NCBI GenBank assembly: GCA_963932465.1
Contig: OZ010795.1
Coordinates: 22,467,874 to 22,531,873, forward strand
Direction: 5' to 3'
Origin: Maratus speciosus
Lineage: Eukaryota > Arthropoda > Arachnida > Araneae > Salticidae
DNA length: 64,000 nucleotides
Part shown: piece by piece, positions 34,641-46,286 of the stretch
Numbering within the stretch: the first letter of the stretch is position 1
Layout of the letters: each line of letters starts with the position of its first letter
Notes under the pieces: model-generated
Told to the model about the DNA's origin: nothing
What the model saw: the letters and a program-made list of their open reading frames with translations, nothing else
Database searches by the model: none
Translations under genes and position numbers: made by a program

Positions 34641-35701
34641 TTTTCCTCGATAATACAATATTCGGTTAACATTTTAAAATGTGCTACAAGTTGTATATAA
34701 ATTGTTTCTTTTGTTTTCTTTCATTTTGATAATCCAATTTTCTTCTAATAATATTCTTTTTAACATTCAAAACACTTCTTTACGAAACTTTAAGCTTTAA
34801 CTTATATAATTTTCAAATCGCATGAAATTTCAAAACTTTCTCTCTTTCTCGTGATACATCTTTTCTCCAACTGAGCCATCAAAAACATCAGAAATTATTT
34901 TTGATAGGGATAGATTGAGTGTTTGCATAAGAATGGGGAAACTTTTGAAATATACACCGATTAAATCCCCATTATCTTCTAGACACAAATTCAGTAAATG
35001 TTAATGTGCTCTTTACTTTTTTAATCACTTTACTACCACCATTTCCGATTACTAATCTTTATCTTAAAAATCGCAGAATTCCCTACGATTAAATAAGGCG
35101 CAGATTATTATTCAGAAACAGTGCAAGTAAAGAAATGGAAAGTAAAAGCCCTAGTTATTGAAATGTGAAATCTTTCATATGAAAAATTCCAAACATTCTA
35201 CATTCTAAATTTCTCCTTATATGCGTATTTGAAACAATTTTATATTTATACTCAAGCGTCTCTTTATGTTCACCAGATTTCTGAAATTTCTTTCCAATTC
35301 ATATTTACAATTTATTTCAAAGTTTTCTATTCTGGATTCATCTTAACTCCATTGTAAAATGCATTTTCATGTGGGATTTAATCGGTGTATATTTCAAAAG
35401 TTTCCCCATTCTTATGCAAACACTCAATCCATCCCTATCAAAAATGATTTCTGATGTTTTTGATGACTCAGTTGGAGAAAAGATGTATCACGAGAAAGAG
35501 AGAAAGTTTTGAAATTTCATGCGATTTGAAAATTATATAAGTTAAAGATTAAAGTTTCGTAAAGAAGTGTTTTGAATGTTAAAAAGAATATTATTAGAAG
35601 AAAATTGGATTATCAAAATGAAAGAAAACAAAAGAAACAATTTATATACAACTTGTAGCACATTTTAAAATGTTAACCGAATATTGTATTATCGAGGAAA
35701 A
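34641..35701. repeat. large palindrome, 329 bp arms
   Basis: Arms 34641-34969 and 35373-35701 are reverse complements at about 98% by eye, separated by 403 bp of unrelated AT-rich DNA. Landmarks are CGATAATACAATATTCGGTT, TTTCTCTCTTTCTCGTGATA and GCATAAGAATGGGGAAAC. Near-identity of the arms implies recent origin or gene conversion. The right arm overlaps the start of the direct duplication at 35551. Confidence 0.92.
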
Positions 35702-36276
35702 TGGATTTTTCAAAATACAAAAAAAAATGTCATTTATAATTTGTCACAGTGCCTAAAAATGACACCTGTTTCTTAATCTATATGTACATATAGGATATAA
35801 CGACGAACGAAAACATACAATAATTTCCTCTGAGTTACCTACGTTTCTCAAAGGGTTTCTTTAATTTTAGAAACCTCAGAAATAATTATACTTTCAAGAT
35901 TTAAAGAAAACTTTAAGAAAAAATCTTTTTGCCGCCACTGGTTCTCGGAGATGTTTCCGAGTAGATTTTCCGATCAGTTTTCTCAAATGACATATCAGAT
36001 TTTAGGATGCGATCGATTTTAATGAAACTTTTTAAGATGTGTAACTGAAATGACACGTGGAAGCGTAACAAGAAAATAGTAGTTTTAATGGTTAAATTAA
36101 TGCTGTTAATGTATCATGCGTGCCTGTAAAACACGTTTGACGAACATGAAAATATTTACTTGAGAATGGTGTTTAAAACTAATGTTTCGGGTTCAGAAAA
36201 GAGATTTATAATAGACACATGATTTATAGTCCACTATAAACTCCCACCGGTGCGTCAATTAATTAGAGATTCATTA

Positions 36277-36352
36277 GCGCACCGTTGCGAGTTGAACCAG
36301 GGATCCCATAATCAGTATGTGAGAACGTTAGCGTCGAGCAAAAGGCCAATCC
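36277..36352 (-). tRNA. tRNA-like module, copy 1
   Basis: On the minus strand: GGATTGGCC, a D-arm-like TTTTGCTCGACGCTAACG, an anticodon-arm region with CTGATTA (T33-G-A-T) and a B-box CCTGGTTCAACTC. Stems are imperfect. Best read as a tRNA-derived SINE head; a GAT triplet sits at the anticodon position. Confidence 0.45.
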
Positions 36353-37102
36353 AGTTACTCTAAGCTAGTAACACGCTTAAAGTTTCGTAAAGAAGTGTTT
36401 TGAATGTTAAAATGAATATTATTAGAAGAAAATTGGATTATCAAAGTGAAAGAAAACAAAAGAAACAATTTATATACAACTTGTAGCACATTTTAAAATG
36501 TTAACCGATTATTGTATTATCGAGGAAAATGGATTTTTCAAAATAGAAAAAAAAATGTCATTTATAATTTGTCACAGTGTCTAAAAATGACACCTGTTTC
36601 TTAATCTATATGTACATATAGGATATAACGACGAACGAAAACATACAATAATTTCCTCTGAGTTACCTACGTTTCTCAAAGGGTTTCTTTAATTTTAGAA
36701 ACCTCAGAAATCATTATACTTTCAAGATTTAAAGAAAACTTTAAGAAAAAATCCTTTTGCCGCCACTGGTTCTCGGAGATGTTTCCGAGTAGATTTTCCG
36801 ATCAGTTTTCTCAAATGAGATATCAGATTTTAGGATGCGATCGATTTTAATGAAACTTTTTAAGATGTGTAACTGAAATGACACGTGGAAGCGTAAAAAA
36901 AATAGTAGTTTTAATGGTTAAATTAATGCAGTTAATGTATCATGCGTGCCTGTAAAACACGTTTAACGAACATGAAAATATTTACTTGAGAATGGTGTTT
37001 AAAACTAATGTTTCGGGTTCAGAAAAGTGATTTATAATAGACACATGATTTATAGCCCACTATAAACTCCCACCGGTGCGTCAATTAATTAGAGATTCAT
37101 TA

Positions 37103-37178
37103 GCGCGCCGTTGCGAGTTGAACCAGGGATCCCATAATCAGTATGTGAGAACGTTAGCGTCGAGCAAAAGGCCAATCC
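37103..37178 (-). tRNA. tRNA-like module, copy 2
   Basis: Second copy, created by the 828 bp duplication; nearly identical to the copy at 36277-36352. Confidence 0.45.
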
Positions 37179-37513
37179 AGTTACACTAAGCTAGTAACAC
37201 GCTTTATACTGATCAAGTTAATTGAGATCGCTACACACTTCATCCACAACTTCGCAGAGCACGTGTCTGCCTAACCGTGGTGCGTGAAAAAACAACCCAA
37301 ACTTCTATCGAACGAATAAGTAACATATACACATAATACAATACAATAGAAAGATTCAACAATAAAAGATAAATTTTTCAAACAATTAACAATATTAACA
37401 TTCTCACTTGATCAGTATAAAGCGAAATTGGAGGTTATTGGAAGTTAGGGATGGAGTGTGCAACGATCTCATTTCACTAGATTAGTTTAAGCTAGTTACA
37501 ATTTAGAGTATCT

Positions 37514-37587
37514 GGATTGGCCTTTTGCTCGATGCTAACATTCTCGTCTACTGATCCTGAGATCCCTGGTTCAACTCCCAACGGCGA
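37514..37587 (+). tRNA. tRNA-like module, copy 3 (opposite strand)
   Basis: Plus-strand module GGATTGGCCTTTTGCTCGAT ... CTGATCCTGAGATCCCTGG with B-box GGTTCAACTCC. It is flanked by inverted copies of CGATCTCATTT and CGCTTTATACTGATCAA relative to the neighbours. A partial minus-strand module (GGGAGTTGAACCGAAGATCTC) abuts at about 37609-37660. Confidence 0.45.
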
Positions 37588-37772
37588 TCAATCTCTAAAT
37601 GGATTCCGAAGCGCCGGTGGGAGTTGAACCGAAGATCTCATCATCAGTAGGAGTGCAGGTGCGACAGGCTTTGTACTGTGAGCTTTTCACAGGCTTTTTT
37701 AATGCTAGGAGATGGTTGTTGTTGGTGAAGGTTGCCTGTTTGTCCGGTTTTGCCAATTTAGAAAAATGAATT

Positions 37773-37847
37773 GGCGCTTGTGGGAGTTGAACCAGGAACC
37801 TTATGATCAATAGGCGAGAACGTTAGCGTCGAGCAAAACTCCAAGCC
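37773..37847 (-). tRNA. tRNA-like module, copy 4
   Basis: Minus strand: GGCTTGGAGTTTTGCTCGAC ... TTGATCATAAGGTTCCTGG then TTCAACTCCCACAAGCGCC. This is the best-preserved module: acceptor-like ends GGCTTGG/CAAGCGCC roughly pair and the loop TTGATCA has T33 with GAT. The anticodon stem has two mismatches, so a functional tRNA is unlikely. Confidence 0.45.
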
Positions 37848-37869
37848 AGTTACACTATGCTAGTAACTC

Positions 37870-39170
37870 GCTTTATACTGATCAAATGAAATGAGATCGT
37901 CACAGATATAAATGAGCAGAAACTATAAAATTACAAGTTTTTATGATTCCAAAGCAAGATGAATTCAAACGATGTGACAGAAATGATTGACACGAACGGT
38001 GAATAATGAAGATGAATAACTATTAATTATCTAAATGTTGTTTTAATTAGTTTCACAATTCTTTGTCATATCTCAAATAATGTTTATGTTAATAATTTTC
38101 ACCGAATTACTTTCTTCCGGATACTGTAACTTTTTTTTAAATTTACCATTTACGTTATTTTGTTATTTAAATGTCTTATCATCAATTAAAATTCCACGAT
38201 TTTTTCTTTGTGTAATGTTCTTATATATTTAAATATAGAACTTTACAGTGTGTAATTCTTTTAAAATTGTATTTGGATTAAATATAAAAAAGCATAAGCG
38301 TACATAGCTTTACACATTTGACTTACCATACTAAGATTTTCTAGGAAAAAAATTAACTACCTGATATATTATGTCAATCACATTATATTCGAAATATTCT
38401 ATGAGTGTCAATTTGCGTTTCAACTTACAAATTGCGACCAATCATTAAACTTGATTTTGGATTTATTTAAAAAACATTTGATAAATGTATGTAGGTTTTT
38501 TAATCTATGGATTCCAAATCTTCATTAAATCAGGTAAAATTATCCTTTTAACATTTCTTTTAATAAACGAGGTAATCCACACTTTAGAATAAAACCATGT
38601 AACCTTTTGTTAGTTAGCAAAGGATTAGACTCTTATGTGTATTAGATGAAAAAAAAATAATGTAAAACGTTAATCACAATTATGTCTGAAGTCTAAGACA
38701 AATAGATCTTCTTTAGCTTGAGAACATTTAAGTATTTTATAAAATATTGTTTCCAATAATAAATTGCCTTATGATTGCAAACTTTTTTTTCTTATAACAT
38801 TATATATCCTGGAGGAATTTTATAACAACTTCTTTTCTAATTAAAAAAAGAAATAAGAAAACATCTTCATTTCATTGAACTGATGGTATAACAATTTGTT
38901 TTTCTCAAAGAATCATAAAAGACACTTGTATGCAGTAGAATGTTCTAATGTGATTGAAAATTTTGTAAATCTTTAATTAGAAAGAATTTTACTTTTTATT
39001 GTAGTCTTAATTTGAAAATAATATAAAGTAATTTTTTAGATCACGGACATAAAGAACTTCCAATAAGCGTAGTTGTAACTATTTACGGTGTTGATTATAC
39101 TGTCCTTTTGTACTATTAAACATTGCGTTAGAAGACACAGGTGTCACCCGGTCGAGCAGGTAGAAAACAT
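37870..39170. other. AT-rich spacer
   Basis: No gene recognised. Confidence 0.4.
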
Positions 39171-39179
39171 CGTCACTTA

Positions 39180-39840
39180 TCACAGAATTAGATCGAAGTA
39201 ATGATCGGGAAAAGTAGCTCGAGATGATTGGTAAAGGGAGTCCCACCAAAACGAATGGTAGTGAAATTTGGGAAAAAAATAGAAAGCCATTCTGAAAACG
39301 TAATTATTGGTTCTGAAATATTGATAGTTTTTAAAAATGCCTTCTCCAACTTCAAGAAATTCACATGCATGCTTTATCATGTTTACTAGACTTGATCCAT
39401 CATAGCAGGTTATTAAATGATCTTTACGAAATCGATACATTATTTGGTTAATTGTTGAGTTCGATGGCTTATATTGTTCACCTGGCTTCTAACGGGTTGG
39501 GCTCCTTACTTTTTGATGAAGAAATTAACTTTATTGTACAACAATACTCTTCCGAAAACACATCCTATTGTTGAAAACACGCGTGAGAGTTTAGCAACAT
39601 TATTCTGAACTTCATTCTCTAATCATATTAATAGCATGCCACTAAAATAACAGGCTCCACTTTCGCATCTGATACATTTCTCAAATCACTAGAGCATGGA
39701 TTAGATAAAATTCCACTATTATTTTTAAGATTACCTTGTATTCGTACTATCCAACTAAAGTATGTTAGCGGCAACCATTTTAGAGTAATAAGCAATGCCG
39801 AAAGCAAAACTTGCACTAATTGGTCAACTTGGTTCATAAT
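39180..39840 (-). other. weak coding-like frames, unidentified
   Basis: Minus frames 39837-39628 (69 codons) and 39440-39180 (86 codons), plus an overlapping frame (39370-39188), lie in slightly less AT-rich DNA. None shows a domain or clear splice signals. They could be decayed exon fragments or chance frames. Confidence 0.2.
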
Positions 39841-39849
39841 AAAATGTTA

Positions 39850-41865
39850 GCATACATCTGTTTGAAAATGATTAACGACATTGAGAGAAATATTTACAAT
39901 TTCACATTGTCATTTCATTGTGTTATAAGTTTAACACATTGTTATATATCCTTAAGGTATCCGAAAAGATATTTGTAATGATTTGTCCTAGAAAATTCAA
40001 CAGGTTACTAAACCATGTAAATACTTTATAGGAAATATTTTTCTATTTATTTTAGGAATTTTTTTTTACAATGCATAAAAAGTAATACCCTCCGATCACG
40101 GTCATATAAATAACTCTGTGCAAATTTTGATATTTTTCTTCATTAAATTTTGATAAGAAGGATTATTTTTTCATTGCTAAAAATACAAAAATACTATCCA
40201 TTGTACAACATCTTCTAATTTCTTTTTCTTTATATCTATATTTCTTTATATCTTAACCTCTCATTTGAAATCAATAAAGGCCATTTTACGGCTTATAGAA
40301 TCAATTGGCTAATGAAAATTCAGGAAGACGTAGAAAACTGAAACTTTAGAAATGTATAGTGACGGCTATGTACATTTGACAGTAATCTGGACACTATCAG
40401 GAACAGACAACCACGCCATTTGGAAATCGAGGATCAACGAACGGTCAGCAGCCTGCTTTTGTAATAAAAATGTTTCAGAAAAGCTATTCAACGAAATTCT
40501 GCAGTTTGTTTGTCATCTTGTACTCTGATCCAAATTGTTTAACTAATTGGAGATACAAGATACTTATACTTTTGTATATTTGTTGCAGAATGTGATCAAC
40601 AATGCTGAGCGCAACAGTTAAAGACACGCAGTAATTTGTTCACATCTTCTATCCGATAGTTTAATGATAATTTATTAGCATTCATATTTATGAACATGAT
40701 ATCTAGCCAAATTTACTTTTAGTCACAATAATTTAACTCTGTTTTTTTTTTTTTTTAATAAAACGCATGACACAGATTAATTTTCGTCTAAGGCTTCCCA
40801 TTTCACTAAAATATTATTCATAATGGTATATTTAAATATTCTTTGAAATTTAAATTAGTTATTAGCAATTGCAGACTGTCATATCAACTTATTTCAACCA
40901 GACGTTAATTCTAAATATTCTATAAATTTGCAATTATTTATTTTTTGCCTGTTTTGTAAAACACGTATATTAATATTAATTTAAAAGTTAAATTTTTAAA
41001 AAATAATACTTTATACGAAATTAAAATAAGTTTCAAATGTTTAATTGTTCTTTCAATAAATGCAATAAGTAGCAATTAAGGCAATATAATTATTTTCTTT
41101 ATGAAAAATTATTTCCTTTAACAATCCCTTTTAAATTTCAAAACTAGAAGCCTGTGCACTATCTCTTATATAAAACATAAGTTATGAATGTTTTTGATAT
41201 TAAAAAGAAATATTTAATAAGCCTGCTTGAAAAAATCAATTATAACAAATATTCCCCGATTCTTCCTCTTATAAATTGTCTCCGGAATAAAACTCACAGA
41301 TAATGAAACCTTGTTATAAGTTTCAATAAAAAGTTTAAGAACTCATCATACTTTTAACAAAAGTTCACGTACAAATATCTGTACTCGAGGGGAGATTGGA
41401 AGTAAGTATTTCTATACTGAGAATTAAAATGTATAGTAAGAGTGATACTTGGGATCGAATGTCATCCTATTTATCAGGGAAAGTAATCCATGATAAAAAA
41501 TGGAAGTATGAAAATTTCAGAGTACGAAAAATGTTTGAAATATCAAAAATTGAATGCAGTTTTATTGTGGATTAGAAGATCTGTAATTAGTTGAGACTAT
41601 TAGATCTCTTTTTATTTATTTTTTTATGTTTATAAATAAATATATTATAAAAATCTGTGTATTAAATTGTAAGAAATACACTCAGAATCCTTTTAATATT
41701 ACACGACAAAATAAAACTTGAAAAACTAGTTTTGTTATGATTTGTAGTCCATGTTCCATATTCTTTTAATCGTAATTTCGTGTTTACACTAATTATTGCT
41801 TTGTTTTTCGATTTTAATTGGAAAACAAATTTAAAAATTGAAATAGATCCAAATTTTTACTTTTT
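39850..41865. other. AT-rich DNA
   Basis: No gene or ordered repeat noticed. Confidence 0.4.
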
Positions 41866-41867
41866 CT

Positions 41868-42280
41868 AATACAACTAGTGTAAATGCACGTGCTAGGATG
41901 GTGGGTATAAGTTTTTTTTTTTTTTTTAAAGGTGTTTTTCAATTAAAATTTGAAAAAAAAACTGATAAAAATAATTGACAACATGGAAGCGTTCAGATGA
42001 GCAAAGTTCGGCTAGTTTCTGTTCTAATAAACACACTATTAGCATTTACAATACTTTTGAATAAACCACGCTTTCCAGCTATTATACCACAACAAAATTA
42101 AGATTCCTTAATAAAACAAAAAATTTACAAATATGCAATAAAACTATGAGTTTAAAAAAAAACTCTCCTGTGCTGCAACTATTGAAATAATACTAATAAT
42201 AATTTTTTTTATATAACACTTTGAAACTGTATTTTTATCGCCCCCCCCCCCCCCCCCCCGTCCCTCCAAAAAAATTAAAT
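41868..42280 (-). repeat. dispersed repeat with C/G-run, copy B
   Basis: Inverse-orientation copy of 26750-27150. It carries CAACTAGTGTAAATGCACG at one end and a C19 tract (42241-42259) where copy A has the G-rich run. Confidence 0.82.
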
Positions 42281-42284
42281 TTTA

Positions 42285-43140
42285 AGGAAATAAAAGTCTC
42301 AGTGTGTTTTAAATCTGCCAATAAAACTTGTAAGCAAAATACGAAAGCTATTTTTATTCAAGGATAAGTTTAATAAATGCCTTTTAGTGTTTCGTAACCT
42401 GACATTTTTTTATATATCTATGTAGTTTATAAATTTTGTAATACAGAGAAGAATCAAACATGGTTAATGCCTATTTTTAATAACTGTACAAAATGTTTTT
42501 TACTCGAAAAAGATGTTACATTAAAAAATATTCAAACTAAAATTAGCTGCTCCCTTTTCAACTTATTTAAATGAATTTGACTACATGTCTTTAAATATAT
42601 ACCTTTTCAAACTTTAGTTTTATCAATCATGTAAATGTTTCTTTATTATATGAAAAATATAAATAAAAATAATAGTCTAAATGCAATACATAAATAAATA
42701 ATTTTTTATGCTAAAATAAATATTTAAAATAATATTCATGGTTATTTATTTAAATTTCATGCTTGTACATTAAATTATTTTTAAATACACGTAAGCCATT
42801 CTGCTGATATCGTAAACTCCCCTCCACCCCTCGTTTGTTTTGCTATCAGAAATCGATGAAAAATTTAGAAAGCGAAGTCGATCATCTTATTATTTTTGTT
42901 TACACTCTTCTGACTGACTATCAATTATTCTTAAGTATAATACAACTATTTTTTTAGTAAATAAATAAATAACGAACAATTCTCGGAATATTGAGCTAAA
43001 CTTTAGACAGACATATATTAAAGTCACTACAATTAAAAACAGGCATTAACAATTTTTTCTTCTTTGTATTACAACTCTTAAAAACAACATAAATATCTGA
43101 AAAATTAAGATTTTTAGGAAACAGTGAAAAGCATTCATAA
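42285..43140. other. AT-rich DNA, possibly intron of the gene starting at 43207
   Basis: No exon recognised on the minus strand. If the first exon at 43148-43207 is real, this is its intron. Confidence 0.3.
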
Positions 43141-43147
43141 AACTTAC

Positions 43148-43207
43148 CTGTGAATAAAAATAGCAATGGGTATCTTTTTCATTCCTTTCAACGAAGCTTT
43201 TTGCCAT
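43148..43207 (-). CDS. candidate first coding exon, CCCH zinc-finger-like protein
   Basis: Twenty codons from an ATG in good context (GTGAAAATGGCA) read MAKSFVERNEK then DTHCYFYSQ and stop at CAG|GTAAGTTTT, a near-perfect splice donor in phase 0. The DxxCYFYS ending resembles the start of CCCH zinc fingers such as ZC3H11A (DCYFFFYSTC) and, less exactly, the first finger of ZRSR2/U2AF1 proteins (EKD-x3-C-x-FYSK). The remaining Cys and His would follow on the next exon, toward lower coordinates, which I could not find. The sequence just upstream (43208-43480) is less AT-rich, as a promoter and 5' UTR would be. A chance ATG-plus-donor remains possible. Confidence 0.45.
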
Positions 43208-43480
43208 TTTCACTTTGAAAACCACCGCCAAAGAACCGAAGTTTTGCAACCGTTTAGACCTTGTTGAGAACGAGTTTCTCTAGTGCGGGAGGGAGCGTGG
43301 ATCTGTTCTTCTCCCAGATCGGGAGAGCATAGTTAATTTGTTTACAGAAATTGTTTGCACCTGAGAGAAGTATACCTCCGTGGTTTAATTGTTTTTTTCA
43401 ATGAATCAAGTGAATGACTCGCTACCGTTTGTTGACGTTTTGCGCTAACGTATGCTTTTAACTCGAGTTCTGAAATTGTT
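43208..43480 (-). promoter_or_regulatory. putative promoter/5' UTR of the minus-strand exon
   Basis: GC content is clearly above the surrounding DNA, with no repeat signature. It includes CTCCCTCCCGCACTAGAG and TTCTCAACAAGG (a loose initiator-like start) ahead of the ATG at 43207. No TATA box at a sensible distance. Inferred from position and composition only. Confidence 0.3.
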
Positions 43481-43619
43481 TTTCAACTGCGCAAATCATT
43501 CAAATTTTGTTAGTTTTGAATTAATTATGTTGAACAGAAAGGATTTCAGGTAGAAACTATTTGTATTTAGGCAGATAAGTTTTCTCTTAAACATCTCAAA
43601 TGGTAATTAAGCCTAACGT

Positions 43620-43695
43620 GGCTTATCGGAGACTGGTAAGATCAATGGGTATGACCCCGGATGCGTTACACTGCTCTCTATAAATATTAGATTGT
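43620..43695 (-). repeat. second copy of the repeat at 26099-26175
   Basis: The minus strand reads GCAGTGTAACGCATCCGGGG, then GATCTTACCAGTCTCCGATA. Confidence 0.6.
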
Positions 43696-43956
43696 AGGAT
43701 AATTAAGGGTAGAATATGAGAAGTTGACATATCAATACATAGATTAACAAGATCGGACACTCCCATAGAGCGTAATGGTAATGCGATCGTAGCGTCTTTA
43801 GTGACAATGGGGAAGAAACTCCCCATCTTTGTAATATTTTTATTATTGAGTATCACCTTGTTGTCATCTTTCTTTTTTTAATGTTGCATGTTTACGTTTT
43901 CAACTGAATCTTATACCGATACATGAGCGTAGAATAGATATTCTATTATATATATA

Positions 43957-44409
43957 CCGGGTGTCCCAAAAAGGACTGACTGATTTTAAAATTCAATAAC
44001 TTGCAAACGGTGACAGATATTAAAAAAATTCTTGCAGGAGGGTTATGCATAAGGTCAAAAGTTTTATTACAGTGATTTTCAATTTTAGTTCGATTTACAA
44101 GCAATAGATGGCGCTGTAAGCAATAGTCGCTAAATTCAGGCTCGATTTTTGGTACTTCGTGGCCCGGATAATACATTTCCATCTCCTTTTTCTGCATGGA
44201 ACAAGATAAAGGACCAAAAATCGAGCCTGTATTTAGCGACTGTTGCTTACAGCGCCATCTATTGTTTGTAAATCGAACTAAAATTGAAAATCACTGTAAT
44301 AAAACTTTTGACCTTATGCATAACCCTCCTGCAAGAATTTTTTAAATATCTGTCACCGTTTGTGAGTTATTGAATTTTAAAATCAGTCAGTCCTTTTTGG
44401 GACACCCGG
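43957..44409. mobile_element. foldback MITE, mariner-type ends
   Basis: 453 bp with TA on both sides, starting CCGGGTGTCCCAAAAAGGAC and ending in its inverse. The arms (43957-44153 and about 44212-44409) are about 97% complementary by eye around a 58 bp loop. CCGGGTGTCCC ends with TA targets are typical of mariner-derived MITEs. The palindrome continues weakly into the flanks (GTAGAATAG / CTATTCTAC). No coding capacity. Confidence 0.88.
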
Positions 44410-44439
44410 TATAATACCTATTCTACGTTTATGCCCGGA

Positions 44440-45715
44440 TATATGGTTTTTTTTTTCTTTTGATTTTACATGATGAGTGAATGATTTAAGTGCAACGAGG
44501 TACAAGGTAAAAATTTCGTCTTGAATGCTATATATCAAAAGCAATGGTGTAATATAAAAATATACGAAATATTGCACCCTACAAGTCCCAGAAAATTTCA
44601 TAATTATTCCCATTTTGTAGGAAAATTTTTATAACCGATGTTTTATTAATTTTTCAAGTTTAACGTATTAAACAATAGTTACAATAATCATTTAAAATTT
44701 ACGCATTTGCACTCTGTTACAGGTAAAATAAAAATATTGATTTTAATGTAAATAACGTAAATCAATTCAATAATATTTATAATATTAACATATAAGAAAT
44801 AATAATAATAAAATTACGGATAGGAAAAATTCCTTTTGACAAATTTTTAGAATTATATAAATCTAAATGTTAAAAATAAATAGAGGCACTGACATTACAC
44901 TCAATAAAATTTTATTCGATTAAATTGACACAATACCTGAAATTGATTTTTTACAATTTAATCGCATAAACTTACATATTCACATTCTTAACAGAATTTT
45001 CTAGGGGTTTTTTTTATATTATTACTCTAATTATCATTTTGTAAGTTAAATGTGAACAATACAGGTACGATAACAAAACAAAAAAAAAAAAGGCTAAATA
45101 AATAAAGCATAAATACATCGTCTGCCTCTCTTGCTGCCTCTGCTTTGTTTTAGGACAGAATAGATATTCAAAGCATACAGCGTAAGCATATTTCTTCAAC
45201 ATAGGTAAATTTCGGAGGCTTGTTAATTCTTCCCACTTGTCGGTAGTGACGCTAGTACTGTTGCCATTTCAGATTTTGTATGTGCCCCCATTTTAATGTC
45301 GCATCTTGTATGTTAATCTATCCGCCAATCTTGCCTTACGGAAGTGTGTGAAGCCGACAAACGAGTTTTCTCCTTTTTTGTATCCGCCCTATTTGACTTT
45401 GACCGATAGCAGTCAGCAGTTTACAATGCAAGCCACGGTTAAATAAAACAGACACATGGGGGGAGGAAGATCTTCAAGTTACGGCATTTATGTCAACTTT
45501 TATTCTAACTTCCTAGTTACGAGTACGTGTTATGCTCAAATATAATTATCCGTTCATACTGAAACATAACCAAGAACACACACATATGTTTATTTCATTT
45601 ATACATAAACGTTATCAAGCTAAATTATTTAAGAAATATCTGGATCTACAAATCAAATATAATATTGTTTGTCAAATAATGTACAAAAAATTAGAATTAA
45701 AGTCAAAGTCATATA
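44440..45715. other. AT-rich spacer with a less AT-rich patch
   Basis: 45230-45450 is somewhat GC-richer without a recognisable frame or repeat. No gene. Confidence 0.35.
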
Positions 45716-45832
45716 ATTTTTAATTAATTTTTCAACTACATTTCAGCAGTGAAATTACGCTTGAAATTATTGAATATTAATGATGTGAATTATCACACTG
45801 CTAACAAAGCGTAAACCAACTTAGTGAAAAAT

Positions 45833-45902
45833 GTACAAGCCGGGAATCGAACCCGGGTCCCTGGAATAGATCTCCAGTGCTCTACCACTAAATCACAAGG
45901 AC
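45833..45902 (-). tRNA. tRNA-like sequence, minus copy
   Basis: Inverse of the module at 46217-46286 with few differences. B-box GGGTTCGATTCCC and T stem CCGGG/CCCGG are intact. The anticodon loop reads GATCTAT, lacking the near-universal T33. Confidence 0.6.
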
Positions 45903-46216
45903 GACGTCCAGCGTGGCATTTCTCACTTATATAAGTCGGTAAGGCTGCAACCGCAGCACAAAATTTTTCACTAAGTTGGTTTACGCTTTGTTAGCAGTGT
46001 GATAATTCACGTCATTAATATTCAATAATTTCAAGCGTAATTTCACTGCTGAAATGTAGTTGAAAAATTAATTAAAAATTGTATATTCACCGATGCTGGG
46101 TTTATTTGCGTCTCATGTTACGCCGCTAGAATGTGTGCTCATGAAGACTTCTCCATCTTGTGCTGCGGTTGCAGCCTTACCGACTTATATAAGTGAGAAA
46201 TGCCAAGCTGGACATC

Positions 46217-46286
46217 GTCCTTGTGGTTTAGTGGCAGAGCACTGGAGATCTATTCCAGGGACCCGGGTTCGATTCCCGGCTTGGAC
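46217..46286 (+). tRNA. tRNA-like sequence, plus copy
   Basis: GTCCTTG ... CTTGGAC acceptor pairs at 5 of 7 positions. A-box TGGTTTAGTGGCAGAGC, anticodon stem CTGGA/TCCAG (perfect), T arm CCGGG-TTCGATT-CCCGG (perfect). Overall it resembles tRNA-Gly. The 7-nt loop GATCTAT would give anticodon TCT but has A where U33 is required, so I treat it as a repeat-borne tRNA pseudogene. Confidence 0.65.

Larger units (their letters stand above)
35551..37204 (+). repeat. 828 bp direct tandem duplication
   Basis: Copy 1 (35551-36378) and copy 2 (36379-37204) abut exactly, start AAAGTTTCGTAAAGAAGTG and end AGCTAGTAACACGCTT, with about 98-99% identity by eye. Each unit contains part of the palindrome arm, a segment related to 14650-15478, and a tRNA-like module near its right end on the minus strand. 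Confidence 0.93.

Noticed and set aside
46217..46286. Functional tRNA gene
   Set aside because: Stems are good, but the anticodon loop lacks U33, the acceptor has mismatches, and the sequence is embedded in a repeated unit with an inverted copy. Treated as tRNA-like.
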